From an uncultured Bacteroidales bacterium (lineage in GTDB: Bacteria; Bacteroidota; Bacteroidia; Bacteroidales; UBA932): DNA of 64,000 nt. The notes below the pieces were generated by a model that worked only from the letters and a program-made list of their open reading frames with translations, did no database searches and was not told the origin of the DNA. The translations under genes and the position numbers were made by a program. Positions 18,199 through 26,123 of the stretch are shown one piece after another; the stretch's first letter is position 1, and every line of letters starts with the position of its first letter. The stretch lies in contig CAKUTA010000003.1 in assembly GCA_934691625.1 (NCBI GenBank), positions 186,001 to 250,000 on the forward strand. The letters run 5' to 3'.

Positions 18199-19469
18199 TG
18201 GACAACTCATTGAAATACAGACTGCTTATTTTCTCGGTGGCATTGTTTGCGTTTCTTCCTGCATTTGCCGGAGAGCACAAGGTGCGCACAGGCATCGAGG
18301 TCCTGGAAAAGCATGGTTTCTGGGAGCTGGAAGGGCGCCGGGTGGGGCTTGTTACGAACCCGAGCGGTGTGGACAGTCATCTCAGATCTACGATAGATAT
18401 CCTGAACGAGGCTGAAAACGTGGAGCTTGTGGCTCTTTTCGGACCTGAACATGGTGTCCGCGGGGATGTATACGCAGGGGATGAAGTGTCGGATGCTGTC
18501 GATGCAAGGACTGGGCTTAAGGTCTATTCCATCTATGGCAGGTTTCGCGAGCCGTCGCAGGAGATGCTGGATGGGATAGATGTCATGGTCTATGATATCC
18601 AGGATGTAGGGACTCGTTCATACACATTCATAAGCACATTGGGCCTTGTAATGAGGGCATGTGCGAAGAAAGGCATTGAAGTGGTCGTCCTGGACCGTCC
18701 GAACCCTCTCGGTGGAGAAAAAGTGGAGGGCTGTAACGTGGAGCCCGGCTTCTTCTCGTTTGTCGGCGAGTTCAGTATCCCGTATATTTATGGGCTTACG
18801 GTGGGGGAGCTTGCTCTTCTTATCAATGAGGAGGGTATGAACTGCGGACAGCGTGGAAATGAGGCGCCTCTGAAATGCAAGCTTACAGTGATCCCTATGG
18901 AGGGCTGGCACCGCAGGATGCTTTATACGGATACTGGGCTTCCATGGGTGCTTCCTTCTCCTAATATACCATATCCGCAGTCTGCTGTGAACTATCCTTC
19001 GGCTGGCATTGCCGGGGAACTTTACGGCTACATCAATATCGGAATCGGATATACATTGCCTTTCGAGACGTTTGCGGCATCGTGGATTGATGCCGATGCC
19101 CTCAAGGATGAGCTTGACAGCTATTGTCTTCCGGGCGTGGCTTTCCGTACCATTCATTACAAGCCTACCGCCGGGAGCAGCAGCGGGAAACTGATACATG
19201 GCGTGCAGTATTTCTATACTGACTATGGGGCTGCGCAGATTTCGCTTACGCAGTTCTATGTGATGCAGGCATTGCATCGTCTGTATCCTGCGAGAAACCC
19301 GTTCACGATGGCTTCGGGAAGGACGGCGATGTTCGACAAGGTATGTGGTACGGATTATGTAAGAAAAACGTTTTCAGAAAGGCTTGAGGTCTCGGATATT
19401 GTTGATTACTGGACCAAGGATGTGGAGGCTTTCAAGGCACTTTCGAGGAAATATCACCTTTATAAATGA
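18198..19469 (+). CDS. namZ: NamZ-type exo-beta-N-acetylmuramidase (DUF1343, GH171)
   Basis: 423 aa with a signal peptide (LLIFSVALFAFLPAFAG). DUF1343 family signatures: RVGLVTNPSGVD, ALFGPEHGVRGD, VYDIQDVGTRSYTFISTL, VVLDRPNPLGGEKVEG and LPWVLPSPNIPYP. Characterised members (Bacillus NamZ; the family is also studied in Tannerella) release MurNAc from the non-reducing end of peptidoglycan fragments. Neighbouring AmpG-like and SpoIID genes fit cell-wall salvage, as in the MurNAc operons of Tannerella. Activity is inferred from family membership. Confidence 0.84.
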   Translation: MDNSLKYRLLIFSVALFAFLPAFAGEHKVRTGIEVLEKHGFWELEGRRVGLVTNPSGVDSHLRSTIDILNEAENVELVALFGPEHGVRGDVYAGDEVSDAVDARTGLKVYSIYGRFREPSQEMLDGIDVMVYDIQDVGTRSYTFISTLGLVMRACAKKGIEVVVLDRPNPLGGEKVEGCNVEPGFFSFVGEFSIPYIYGLTVGELALLINEEGMNCGQRGNEAPLKCKLTVIPMEGWHRRMLYTDTGLPWVLPSPNIPYPQSAVNYPSAGIAGELYGYINIGIGYTLPFETFAASWIDADALKDELDSYCLPGVAFRTIHYKPTAGSSSGKLIHGVQYFYTDYGAAQISLTQFYVMQALHRLYPARNPFTMASGRTAMFDKVCGTDYVRKTFSERLEVSDIVDYWTKDVEAFKALSRKYHLYK

Positions 19470-19476
19470 CACTGCT

Positions 19477-21036
19477 ATGAGAGAAATTAAGAATCTTGCA
19501 CTGGCTTCGCTGGCTGCGTTGTCAATGCTGGCTGTTCCTTATGATAATGCTGACGCCCAGGTAAGAAGGACGACAACGACCACCCAGAACCGCACGACTT
19601 CCGGCGGCTCATCTTCACAGACCCGGTCATCTTCATCGCAGACCAGGTCGACGTCTGCTTCACGTTCCACTTCTTCCGGTCAGGTCCGTCAGAACGGCTC
19701 ATCTTCCCAGATGCGCCAGGGTTCTAGCTCACAGGTCCGCCAGAACGGAAGCGGCTCCCAGACCCGTCAGAATACCTCAGGTTCGACTGTGCGCAGAGGC
19801 AGCGGCACATCTTCGTCTTCATCGCAGGTAAGGACAGGCTCTACAGGCAGTCAGGTACGCCAGGGCGGGACCTCGTCTCAGGTCCGTCAGAACGGCTCAT
19901 CATCCCAGGTGCGCCAGGGTTCTAGCTCACAGGTGCGTCAGAACGGAAGCAGTTCCCAGACCCGCCAGAATACCTCGGGCTCGACTGTGCGCAGAAGTGA
20001 CGGCACTTCTGCGTCAAACCGTACAGGCGCCACGGGCAGTTCCGTGCGTCAGAACAACGGAGGCTCAACTGTCCGCCAGAATGGTTCTTCATCATCCGTC
20101 AGGCAGAACAGTTCCAGTTCTTCAGTGCGTCAGAACGGCAGCAGCTCCACACAGAGCGGCAGTGTCGTCAGGCGTAACTCGAATGTGACCAGAAGCGGGC
20201 TCAGTCCTGTTTCCGGAAATATGCGCCAGCCTGACAACAGGGGCGGCGCCAGAATGGATAACTCCATGGATTTCAGGATTGAAGACCATAATGTCCACAG
20301 GATTCCTCCTCGTGACAGGGACTTCATGCCATACGATCGTCCTGGACATTTCTATGACCACCATCACCCGCATTGCTTCGGCTTCAGGGTTGAGGTGCTT
20401 CCTCCAAGATATAAGGTCGTAAGTTACTTCGGCATTGACTATTATCTGTATAATGATGTCTATTACAGGCCTTATGGCGGGCATTACATCGTATGCCGTC
20501 CTCCATTCGGAGTGACCATAGCCCGTTCAGTCGCCGACCTCGCGTTCTCTGCCGTGAATTTTGCGTATTATTCCAATGTCTATCGCACATTCAGCGCGAT
20601 AGATTCGAACAACCGCTATATTGACCAGCAGAACAGGATTATTGCCCAGAACAATGCGACCATCATGGCACAGAATAATTATATCGCGATGAATCCAAAT
20701 TCCGCGATGTCCTCGTATGAGATTGCGAACCGTCTCGGACTTGTCCAGAGCTATGCGTATGCTGACAGGAACTATTTCTATCAGGATGGCGTGTTCTATA
20801 TTGTCAATGCCGGCGGACAGTATCAGGTGATTGTCCCTCCGGCTGGAGCATTGGTGCAGAGTCTTCCTGAAGATTATGATACATTGACCCTGGGCGGCGT
20901 GCAGTATTATCGGGTGGATGATACCGTGTATCGTCTGACTCTTGTCGATGGGGCTCCTTATCTTGAGGTGCTTGGCCAGATGTACGGCCAGATGGCACGC
21001 AATTATAACGGATATGGCTACGATAGGAATTTTTGA
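19477..21036 (+). CDS. DUF6515-family secreted protein with Ser/Gln/Arg repeats
   Basis: 519 aa from ATG 19477; the frame extends further upstream but only this start gives a signal peptide (ALASLAALSMLAV, cut near ADAQ). Residues ~30-240 are low-complexity with dozens of variations on SSQVRQNGS and STVRR. The C-terminal ~240 residues match DUF6515 (VSYFGIDYYLYNDVYYRP, VFYIVNAGGQYQVIVPP, DTLTLGGVQYYRVDDTVY). The function is unknown; the basic, Ser-rich region could bind cell wall or DNA. The murI start lies inside its last 23 bp. Confidence 0.8.
   Translation: MREIKNLALASLAALSMLAVPYDNADAQVRRTTTTTQNRTTSGGSSSQTRSSSSQTRSTSASRSTSSGQVRQNGSSSQMRQGSSSQVRQNGSGSQTRQNTSGSTVRRGSGTSSSSSQVRTGSTGSQVRQGGTSSQVRQNGSSSQVRQGSSSQVRQNGSSSQTRQNTSGSTVRRSDGTSASNRTGATGSSVRQNNGGSTVRQNGSSSSVRQNSSSSSVRQNGSSSTQSGSVVRRNSNVTRSGLSPVSGNMRQPDNRGGARMDNSMDFRIEDHNVHRIPPRDRDFMPYDRPGHFYDHHHPHCFGFRVEVLPPRYKVVSYFGIDYYLYNDVYYRPYGGHYIVCRPPFGVTIARSVADLAFSAVNFAYYSNVYRTFSAIDSNNRYIDQQNRIIAQNNATIMAQNNYIAMNPNSAMSSYEIANRLGLVQSYAYADRNYFYQDGVFYIVNAGGQYQVIVPPAGALVQSLPEDYDTLTLGGVQYYRVDDTVYRLTLVDGAPYLEVLGQMYGQMARNYNGYGYDRNF
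19683..19994 (+). repeat. 114-bp direct duplication inside the DUF6515 gene
   Basis: 19683-19796 and 19881-19994 are nearly identical at DNA level (both run from GGTCCGTCAGAACGGCTCAT to GACTGTGCGCAG) and are exactly 198 bp (66 codons) apart, so the frame is kept. Smaller degenerate 24-33 bp units fill the rest of 19590-20190. Copy-number variation between strains is likely. Confidence 0.85.
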
Positions 21037-22141
21037 TTCCGGAGAAGGCGGGTTGTCGGTCCTAAGGGAGATAACCCGTCTTCTTCCTGATGAAAGATAT
21101 GTATATTACTCTGATAACGCGCATTGTCCTTACGGGGAGAAGTCTCCGGAGTATATTCAGGACAGGGCACGCGAGATTACGGGGCGTCTTCTTGCAGAGG
21201 GCGCCGATATTATTGTAGTGGCGTGCAATACTGCGACTGCTGCGGCGATATCTGTGCTTCGTGCAGAGTTCTCTGGAGCAGATTCTTCGGCTGCGGCATT
21301 GTCATCAGCGGTTCCGGATGAAGTGCGGAACAGGGTTCTGGCATTGACATCCGGACGTCATGACCACATACGTTTTATAGGTATGGAGCCGGCTGTAAAG
21401 CCTGCGGCACTCGGCACGCACACCGGGGTCATAGGCGTCCTTGCTACGGCTGGCACTCTTAAGGGCTCAAAGTATCTCAAGACCAAGGGCAGTGTGGATG
21501 ACAATGTCCGTGTCGTGGAGCATGTCGGAAGCGGTTTCGTGGAGCTTGTGGAATCAGGCGTCCTCGCCGGTCCGGAAGCCGAATCAGTCGTCAGGGCGAG
21601 CCTCCGTCCGCTGCTTGATGCCGGAGCGGACACCATTGTCCTGGGCTGTACGCATTACCCATTCCTCCTGCCTGTCCTTCAGAAAGTTGCAGGCCCGGGG
21701 ATCCGTTTTATAGATCCTGCTCCTGCAGTGGCCAGGCAGCTGGTCCACGTCATGTCCGAGGAATCCCTTCTGCCCGCCACCGCTGCACTTTCCTTGCATC
21801 AGTCCACCGCTTCTTCTGCTGGACCTTTCGTTGCTTCACCCGGCGTTGCCTCTGCTTCACCAGAAACCTCACACTGCGCCTCACCAGCCCTTTCACATGG
21901 CAATTCTTCTGTGGTATCTCACGACATGGCATCCGTTATCTCACATTCTTCCGACGGACAGCCTTCCAAGTCACGCTCCAGCAATCTCGATGGGCAGCCA
22001 TCCAAGTTCAGCTCCAGCCACCCCGACGTGTTGCTGCTATCTTCCGGCGACCCCTCTCCGCTTCACAGCCTGTTCCAGATGATTTACGGCAGCTGCCCCA
22101 TGTCGCCGCTAGTCGGGACGGTGCCACGGGGCGATTTGTAA
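21014..22141 (+). CDS. murI: Glutamate racemase with low-complexity insertions
   Basis: 375 aa from ATG 21014, overlapping the DUF6515 gene by 23 bp. The enzyme makes D-glutamate for peptidoglycan. Signatures: IGIFDSGEGGLSVL, the first catalytic Cys in VVACNTATAAA and the second in LGCTHYPFLLP. Family members are usually ~265 aa. The excess is an ~30-residue insert before FIGMEPAVKP and an ~80-residue Ser/His/Pro-rich stretch between ARQLVHVM and LLLSSGDPSPL, which is the usual C-terminal motif. The core residues look intact, so it is probably active. It closes the plus-strand cell-wall cluster. Confidence 0.87.
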   Translation: MATIGIFDSGEGGLSVLREITRLLPDERYVYYSDNAHCPYGEKSPEYIQDRAREITGRLLAEGADIIVVACNTATAAAISVLRAEFSGADSSAAALSSAVPDEVRNRVLALTSGRHDHIRFIGMEPAVKPAALGTHTGVIGVLATAGTLKGSKYLKTKGSVDDNVRVVEHVGSGFVELVESGVLAGPEAESVVRASLRPLLDAGADTIVLGCTHYPFLLPVLQKVAGPGIRFIDPAPAVARQLVHVMSEESLLPATAALSLHQSTASSAGPFVASPGVASASPETSHCASPALSHGNSSVVSHDMASVISHSSDGQPSKSRSSNLDGQPSKFSSSHPDVLLLSSGDPSPLHSLFQMIYGSCPMSPLVGTVPRGDL

Positions 22142-22262
22142 ATTATTGATATATCACGTGTTACAAAACGAGGCGTGGATTTGGAGCCGAAAAAAGCCTC
22201 GAAATCCCAGCTGGTCGTGACCGCTTCCGAAGTCCCGGTCCTGCGCATCGCTGTCTGTGGCG

Positions 22263-23219
22263 CTAGAGGATGAAGGAAATCGTGGCGGATAGTGTGTTGC
22301 GGAGCGGGGATGTGCGTGTGGCGATAATCCATCCGGCATCGACAGAGAGGTTCCAGAAATGTAAGCCTAATCCGATGGCACCCCAGTGCGGCTCTCCGGA
22401 TGAGCTGGAGCCCAGGTGGTAGCCGCCACGGAGATACAGCATCCGTCGGAAAGAATATTCTGCACCGAAAGAGGCGGCGACGCCATGCACACACGAAGTG
22501 GTGGAAATATCGGCAGATGCACCGGCACGGAAAAAGTGCATGTCGGAGACACAGAGCCCTGCAGAAGCCCCTGTATTGACCCTGCGTGGCAGAGAACGCC
22601 GCCCATTGCCATAATCAGGCGAACTTCCAAGATCGCGGACCTGCACAATAGCCGCGACATCCGTCAGGGGACCGGCGGCATTGAAATAATGCCTGAAACC
22701 AAGCCCGGCATCAAACGAGACGGCATTGGCGACAGAACCGTATCCGGGATTGAGACGCAGATAGCGGGCTGTCAATGCCGCAGAGAAATCCCGCAGAAAC
22801 GGATACGCATAGCCGGCCTCCACAGCCAGGTCGCCAGGACGGGACGTATCTGTCACATTTCCATAATCATCAGTCTGTTCGAAAGACGGATACTTGAATT
22901 CCCTGGCACCGAAGTAGAAAGTTCCTGCCTTACGGAAGCTGTATCTGGCTGATGCAGAATATGATATCTGGCTGTTATACATCTTCGGCATCCACATCAG
23001 CATCGAAGCATTGACAGAAAGTCTCTCGCGGCTGAACGGAGTCAATGCGGCATTGTCGAAAGCCGACACATCATCCGCCGATACTATGCCCGCACCGGCA
23101 AGTGACATTGTCCTGGCCTCGGCAGGATTGCGCATGAAAGAACCCGTCTCCTGCGCCAGCAGCGGCTCCATGCAGAAAAATGCCATAATAGCTATGGCCA
23201 GCATATAATATCTAGACAT
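22263..23219 (-). CDS. PorV/PorQ-like outer-membrane beta-barrel protein
   Basis: 318 aa with a signal peptide (cut near LLAQ). The start SFMRNPAEARTMSLAGAGIV and then FDNAALTPFSRERLSVNAS are typical of the PorV/PorQ family; the rest is alternating beta-strands ending in an aromatic-rich SATISFIL. PorV and PorQ take part in attachment or sorting of T9SS cargo. It lies 7 bp downstream of the subtilase that carries a T9SS sorting domain, so the two form one operon. PorQ-like is slightly favoured by length; the exact subfamily is uncertain. Confidence 0.75.
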   Translation of the reverse strand: MSRYYMLAIAIMAFFCMEPLLAQETGSFMRNPAEARTMSLAGAGIVSADDVSAFDNAALTPFSRERLSVNASMLMWMPKMYNSQISYSASARYSFRKAGTFYFGAREFKYPSFEQTDDYGNVTDTSRPGDLAVEAGYAYPFLRDFSAALTARYLRLNPGYGSVANAVSFDAGLGFRHYFNAAGPLTDVAAIVQVRDLGSSPDYGNGRRSLPRRVNTGASAGLCVSDMHFFRAGASADISTTSCVHGVAASFGAEYSFRRMLYLRGGYHLGSSSSGEPHWGAIGLGLHFWNLSVDAGWIIATRTSPLRNTLSATISFIL

Positions 23220-23226
23220 AATTCAT

Positions 23227-25956
23227 CTACAGTTTAACGATGGAACGCACCAGTGAACCTCCATCATAAGTTATCTTTACAGTGTAGCTTCCGCCACCGA
23301 TAGCGGAAAGATCTATGGCAGCCGGCTCTGTCGGGGCAATCATGCTGTCCTCGTCAGCCACACGCCTGCCCGCAGGATCATATACGGAAACATTGATTTT
23401 CCCTGAGACATTGCGTCCCATGCGGATATGGAGAACGTCGCGCACAGGATTCGGATACAAGTCGATTTCCCTGGAATCGTCACGGCATAGCACAGCGAAA
23501 GAACACAATGACTCATTGCCGCCCTCATCCGTGGCAATGACATTGACCACGGAACGGCCGAACTTCAGCGGCATTATCCTATATGCTCCAGATGGAAGCA
23601 CCTGCAGGAAAAGCATTGACTTGTCGTAGGACAATGCATATTTCACGGTCGCGGGAACCTCATCCTCGAACGCCGACGAAAGAACAATCTCCGATGTCTC
23701 TTTAAGCGAACCGAGATAGACAGGCGGGAACGCATTGACCACTGCAGGAGCAAGGTCCGGCAGCAGGTCGAACTTCAGATCCGCAGAATCGGAAGCTCCG
23801 AACCTGTCCGAAACAGTCAGATGCAGCGAATACGAACCAGAAGTGCGCCTGTAGTTGAAAATGTCAAGAATCAGCCGCCCCTGCTCCTTGACAGGAGTTA
23901 CGGCACCGCTCGGATCGGTCAGCTCGTATGTGAAATCCTTGCTGTCAGGATCCGTTACATTGAATATGACGCGGACTGTCTGGTTATAAAGCACCTGCAC
24001 AGGCTGTACAGCATCCGTTGAAAGCACCGGAGGCTCATTCACCGGGGTGCCGAAAGAGATGCTGGATACAGCAGACCTGTTTGCCCATGGATCCTCGGCA
24101 ATGATGGCCACAGAATAGCGAGTGTCCTGGTCCATATCCAGAAGCGTATAGGACATCTTGTCACCGGCCTTCTTCCCGTTTACAGTCACACGGACAATAT
24201 TGGCCCCCTCCGGAAGATTATCAGGGTCTGGCTTGTCCAATGTCCCTACACGCCATATTATGATAAATGTGTCAGGGTGCTCGTCGTCCTTGTCCGCTGG
24301 AACTGTCCATGTCAGCTCCACCTCACCGGCAGTATTGCTGTGCTGAAGATCCTTTACAGGCTCCGGCGCATATCCATGATCCGAAGAAACGGCCTTGTAG
24401 GCATCCACAATGCCGCTCCCCAGAAGACCCTTATAATTCGGATTATACCGGTCAATGCCATTGACACCTTTCGTCAGATACAGCTTCAGCTTTTCCGGTG
24501 TGAACCCGGGGCCTCCATATCTCGATACCGCGAGCGCCGCCACTCCCGAGACATGCGGACAAGCCATAGACGTGCCCTGCATATAGCCATACTGGTCATC
24601 AGGCAGTGTGCTGTACACCGCACACTCATCATCATAACGTCCGTCTTTCTTGTACGTTCCGCCTGGAGCCGCCACATCTACCCATTTCGCAAAATTGGAA
24701 TAATAAGCCTTGCGGAAATCTGGCGCCACGGAGGAAACTGAAAGCACCTCATCGTAGCATGCCGGGTAGCTGAGATAGTTCCTGTCATCATTGCCGGCGG
24801 CGAAAATCACAATGCCACCCTTCATTGGGCCCACCTGGTTGCCGTTCTCGTCAATTCCCGCATACTTTATGAAATAGTCAATCGCCTCCTTGCAGCTCTG
24901 CGGAAGGTAGGTCGCCCCATCATATCCCCAGCTGTTCTGACTGATGACAGCCCCTGCGTCTGCGCCATATTTGATGGCTGCATCCGAGTCCCCGTCATCA
25001 TTCTTGTTGTTGGTGAACATCTGGCAGCTCAGCATCCGCACACCGGAATGATTTCCATGTCCGCCCGCTATTCCGCAGACCCCCTTGCCATTATTGTTTT
25101 CAGCACCTATTGTTCCCGCGACATGCGTACCATGTGGTACAGCCGTGATCTTATTGGTGCCCATTGGATTACGGTCGGTGTATATGAAGTTCCATCCGTA
25201 GATGTCATCTACATAGCCGTTCCCGTCATCATCCACGCCCTCCTGTCCATAGAGCTCTGCCCAGTTGCCGACATTTCCGGCAAGATCCTCATGGTCGTAG
25301 TCGATACCGCCATCCACGACAGCCACCACCACATCATTTGAACCTGAAGTCACCTCCCATGCACGGAAAAGATTTATGTCCGCCCCGGCGATGGCATCTG
25401 TACGTGTTCCGTCATTGTGATAATGCCACTGCCTTGGCAGATATGGATCATTTACAGGGAATTCCTCTGATGCACCTCCGACAGAAGATGCAGCGAAAGA
25501 CATATAAGGCCACATTGAACTGATGCCCATAGGCAGCATTGGCATTGGCTTTCCGAAACCGATGCCTCTGACAGGCAGCACTTTCTCGACTACCTCTATC
25601 CCGGGGATATCCTCCAGCGAAGCAGCCGCCTTGGTCACGGGCACAGCCTCATCGCACCAGACATTGTACCATCTGTCAAGCCCCTCCTTATGTGTACGCG
25701 CCTCGAACTTTCCTGCATAGGGAAATACCCTCTCCATCCTGGTGGCGCCAGCTGCGGCAAGCATCTGCAGCTTAGGCTCCACACCTTCGCTGAACTTTAC
25801 CTTGAGCCTGCCGGGAACGACCTTGATATCATCCGCAGGCTTTTCTGTCTCAATGTTTTCTGACATTTCCTCCAGCCTGGAGGTACACGAATCGGCAGCT
25901 GCGGCGCAAGCCATGACTGCTATTATCAATGCAGCAGCCCGGTTAGTAGAATTCAT
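23227..25956 (-). CDS. Subtilisin-family (S8) protease with T9SS type A sorting domain
   Basis: 909 aa. The catalytic triad is visible: Asp in VVAVVDGGIDYDHEDL, His in HGTHVAGTIGA, Ser in GTSMACPHVSGVAAL. A propeptide-like region (to ~residue 170) precedes it. After the protease come an FN3 domain (PEPVKDLQHSNTAGEVELTW) and Ig-like repeats, then a C-terminal T9SS type A domain beginning IDLYPNPVRDVLHI. It should be secreted by T9SS to the surface and degrade protein. The signal also has a Cys (AADSC) that could be a lipobox; for T9SS cargo a normal signal peptidase I site is more likely. It is divergent from a SusC/SusD operon. Confidence 0.9.
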   Translation of the reverse strand: MNSTNRAAALIIAVMACAAAADSCTSRLEEMSENIETEKPADDIKVVPGRLKVKFSEGVEPKLQMLAAAGATRMERVFPYAGKFEARTHKEGLDRWYNVWCDEAVPVTKAAASLEDIPGIEVVEKVLPVRGIGFGKPMPMLPMGISSMWPYMSFAASSVGGASEEFPVNDPYLPRQWHYHNDGTRTDAIAGADINLFRAWEVTSGSNDVVVAVVDGGIDYDHEDLAGNVGNWAELYGQEGVDDDGNGYVDDIYGWNFIYTDRNPMGTNKITAVPHGTHVAGTIGAENNNGKGVCGIAGGHGNHSGVRMLSCQMFTNNKNDDGDSDAAIKYGADAGAVISQNSWGYDGATYLPQSCKEAIDYFIKYAGIDENGNQVGPMKGGIVIFAAGNDDRNYLSYPACYDEVLSVSSVAPDFRKAYYSNFAKWVDVAAPGGTYKKDGRYDDECAVYSTLPDDQYGYMQGTSMACPHVSGVAALAVSRYGGPGFTPEKLKLYLTKGVNGIDRYNPNYKGLLGSGIVDAYKAVSSDHGYAPEPVKDLQHSNTAGEVELTWTVPADKDDEHPDTFIIIWRVGTLDKPDPDNLPEGANIVRVTVNGKKAGDKMSYTLLDMDQDTRYSVAIIAEDPWANRSAVSSISFGTPVNEPPVLSTDAVQPVQVLYNQTVRVIFNVTDPDSKDFTYELTDPSGAVTPVKEQGRLILDIFNYRRTSGSYSLHLTVSDRFGASDSADLKFDLLPDLAPAVVNAFPPVYLGSLKETSEIVLSSAFEDEVPATVKYALSYDKSMLFLQVLPSGAYRIMPLKFGRSVVNVIATDEGGNESLCSFAVLCRDDSREIDLYPNPVRDVLHIRMGRNVSGKINVSVYDPAGRRVADEDSMIAPTEPAAIDLSAIGGGSYTVKITYDGGSLVRSIVKL

Positions 25957-25989
25957 ATCTTCTTGTATCTTCTTGATTTTTCAGGGCCA

Positions 25990-25997
25990 CAAATTTA
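25990..25997 (-). promoter_or_regulatory. Promoter -7 element of the subtilase operon
   Basis: On the minus strand this reads TAAATTTG, matching TAnnTTTG, 33 bp before the start codon at 25956. A -33 element is not clear. Confidence 0.6.
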
Positions 25998-26069
25998 CAT
26001 TAACGGGAAGAAACCTCTGCTCATCATTTATTGGTATTTCGCGCTGTGAAAAATCACAATTTTACACGA

Positions 26070-26100
26070 TTGACGGTGGAATGGCCTTGACGTAAATTTG
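26070..26100 (+). promoter_or_regulatory. Promoter of the second SusC/SusD operon
   Basis: TTG (26070-26072) and TAAATTTG (26093-26100) are 20 bp apart; the ATG follows at 26124. Its back-to-back placement with the subtilase promoter suggests joint control through the ~70 bp between them, but no operator was recognised. Confidence 0.68.
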
Positions 26101-26123
26101 CGCTGCTGAAAACAAGACGAACC

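Noticed and set aside
19590..20190. Repeat array resembling CRISPR
   Set aside because: The units are coding, in frame, variable in length and have no unique spacers.
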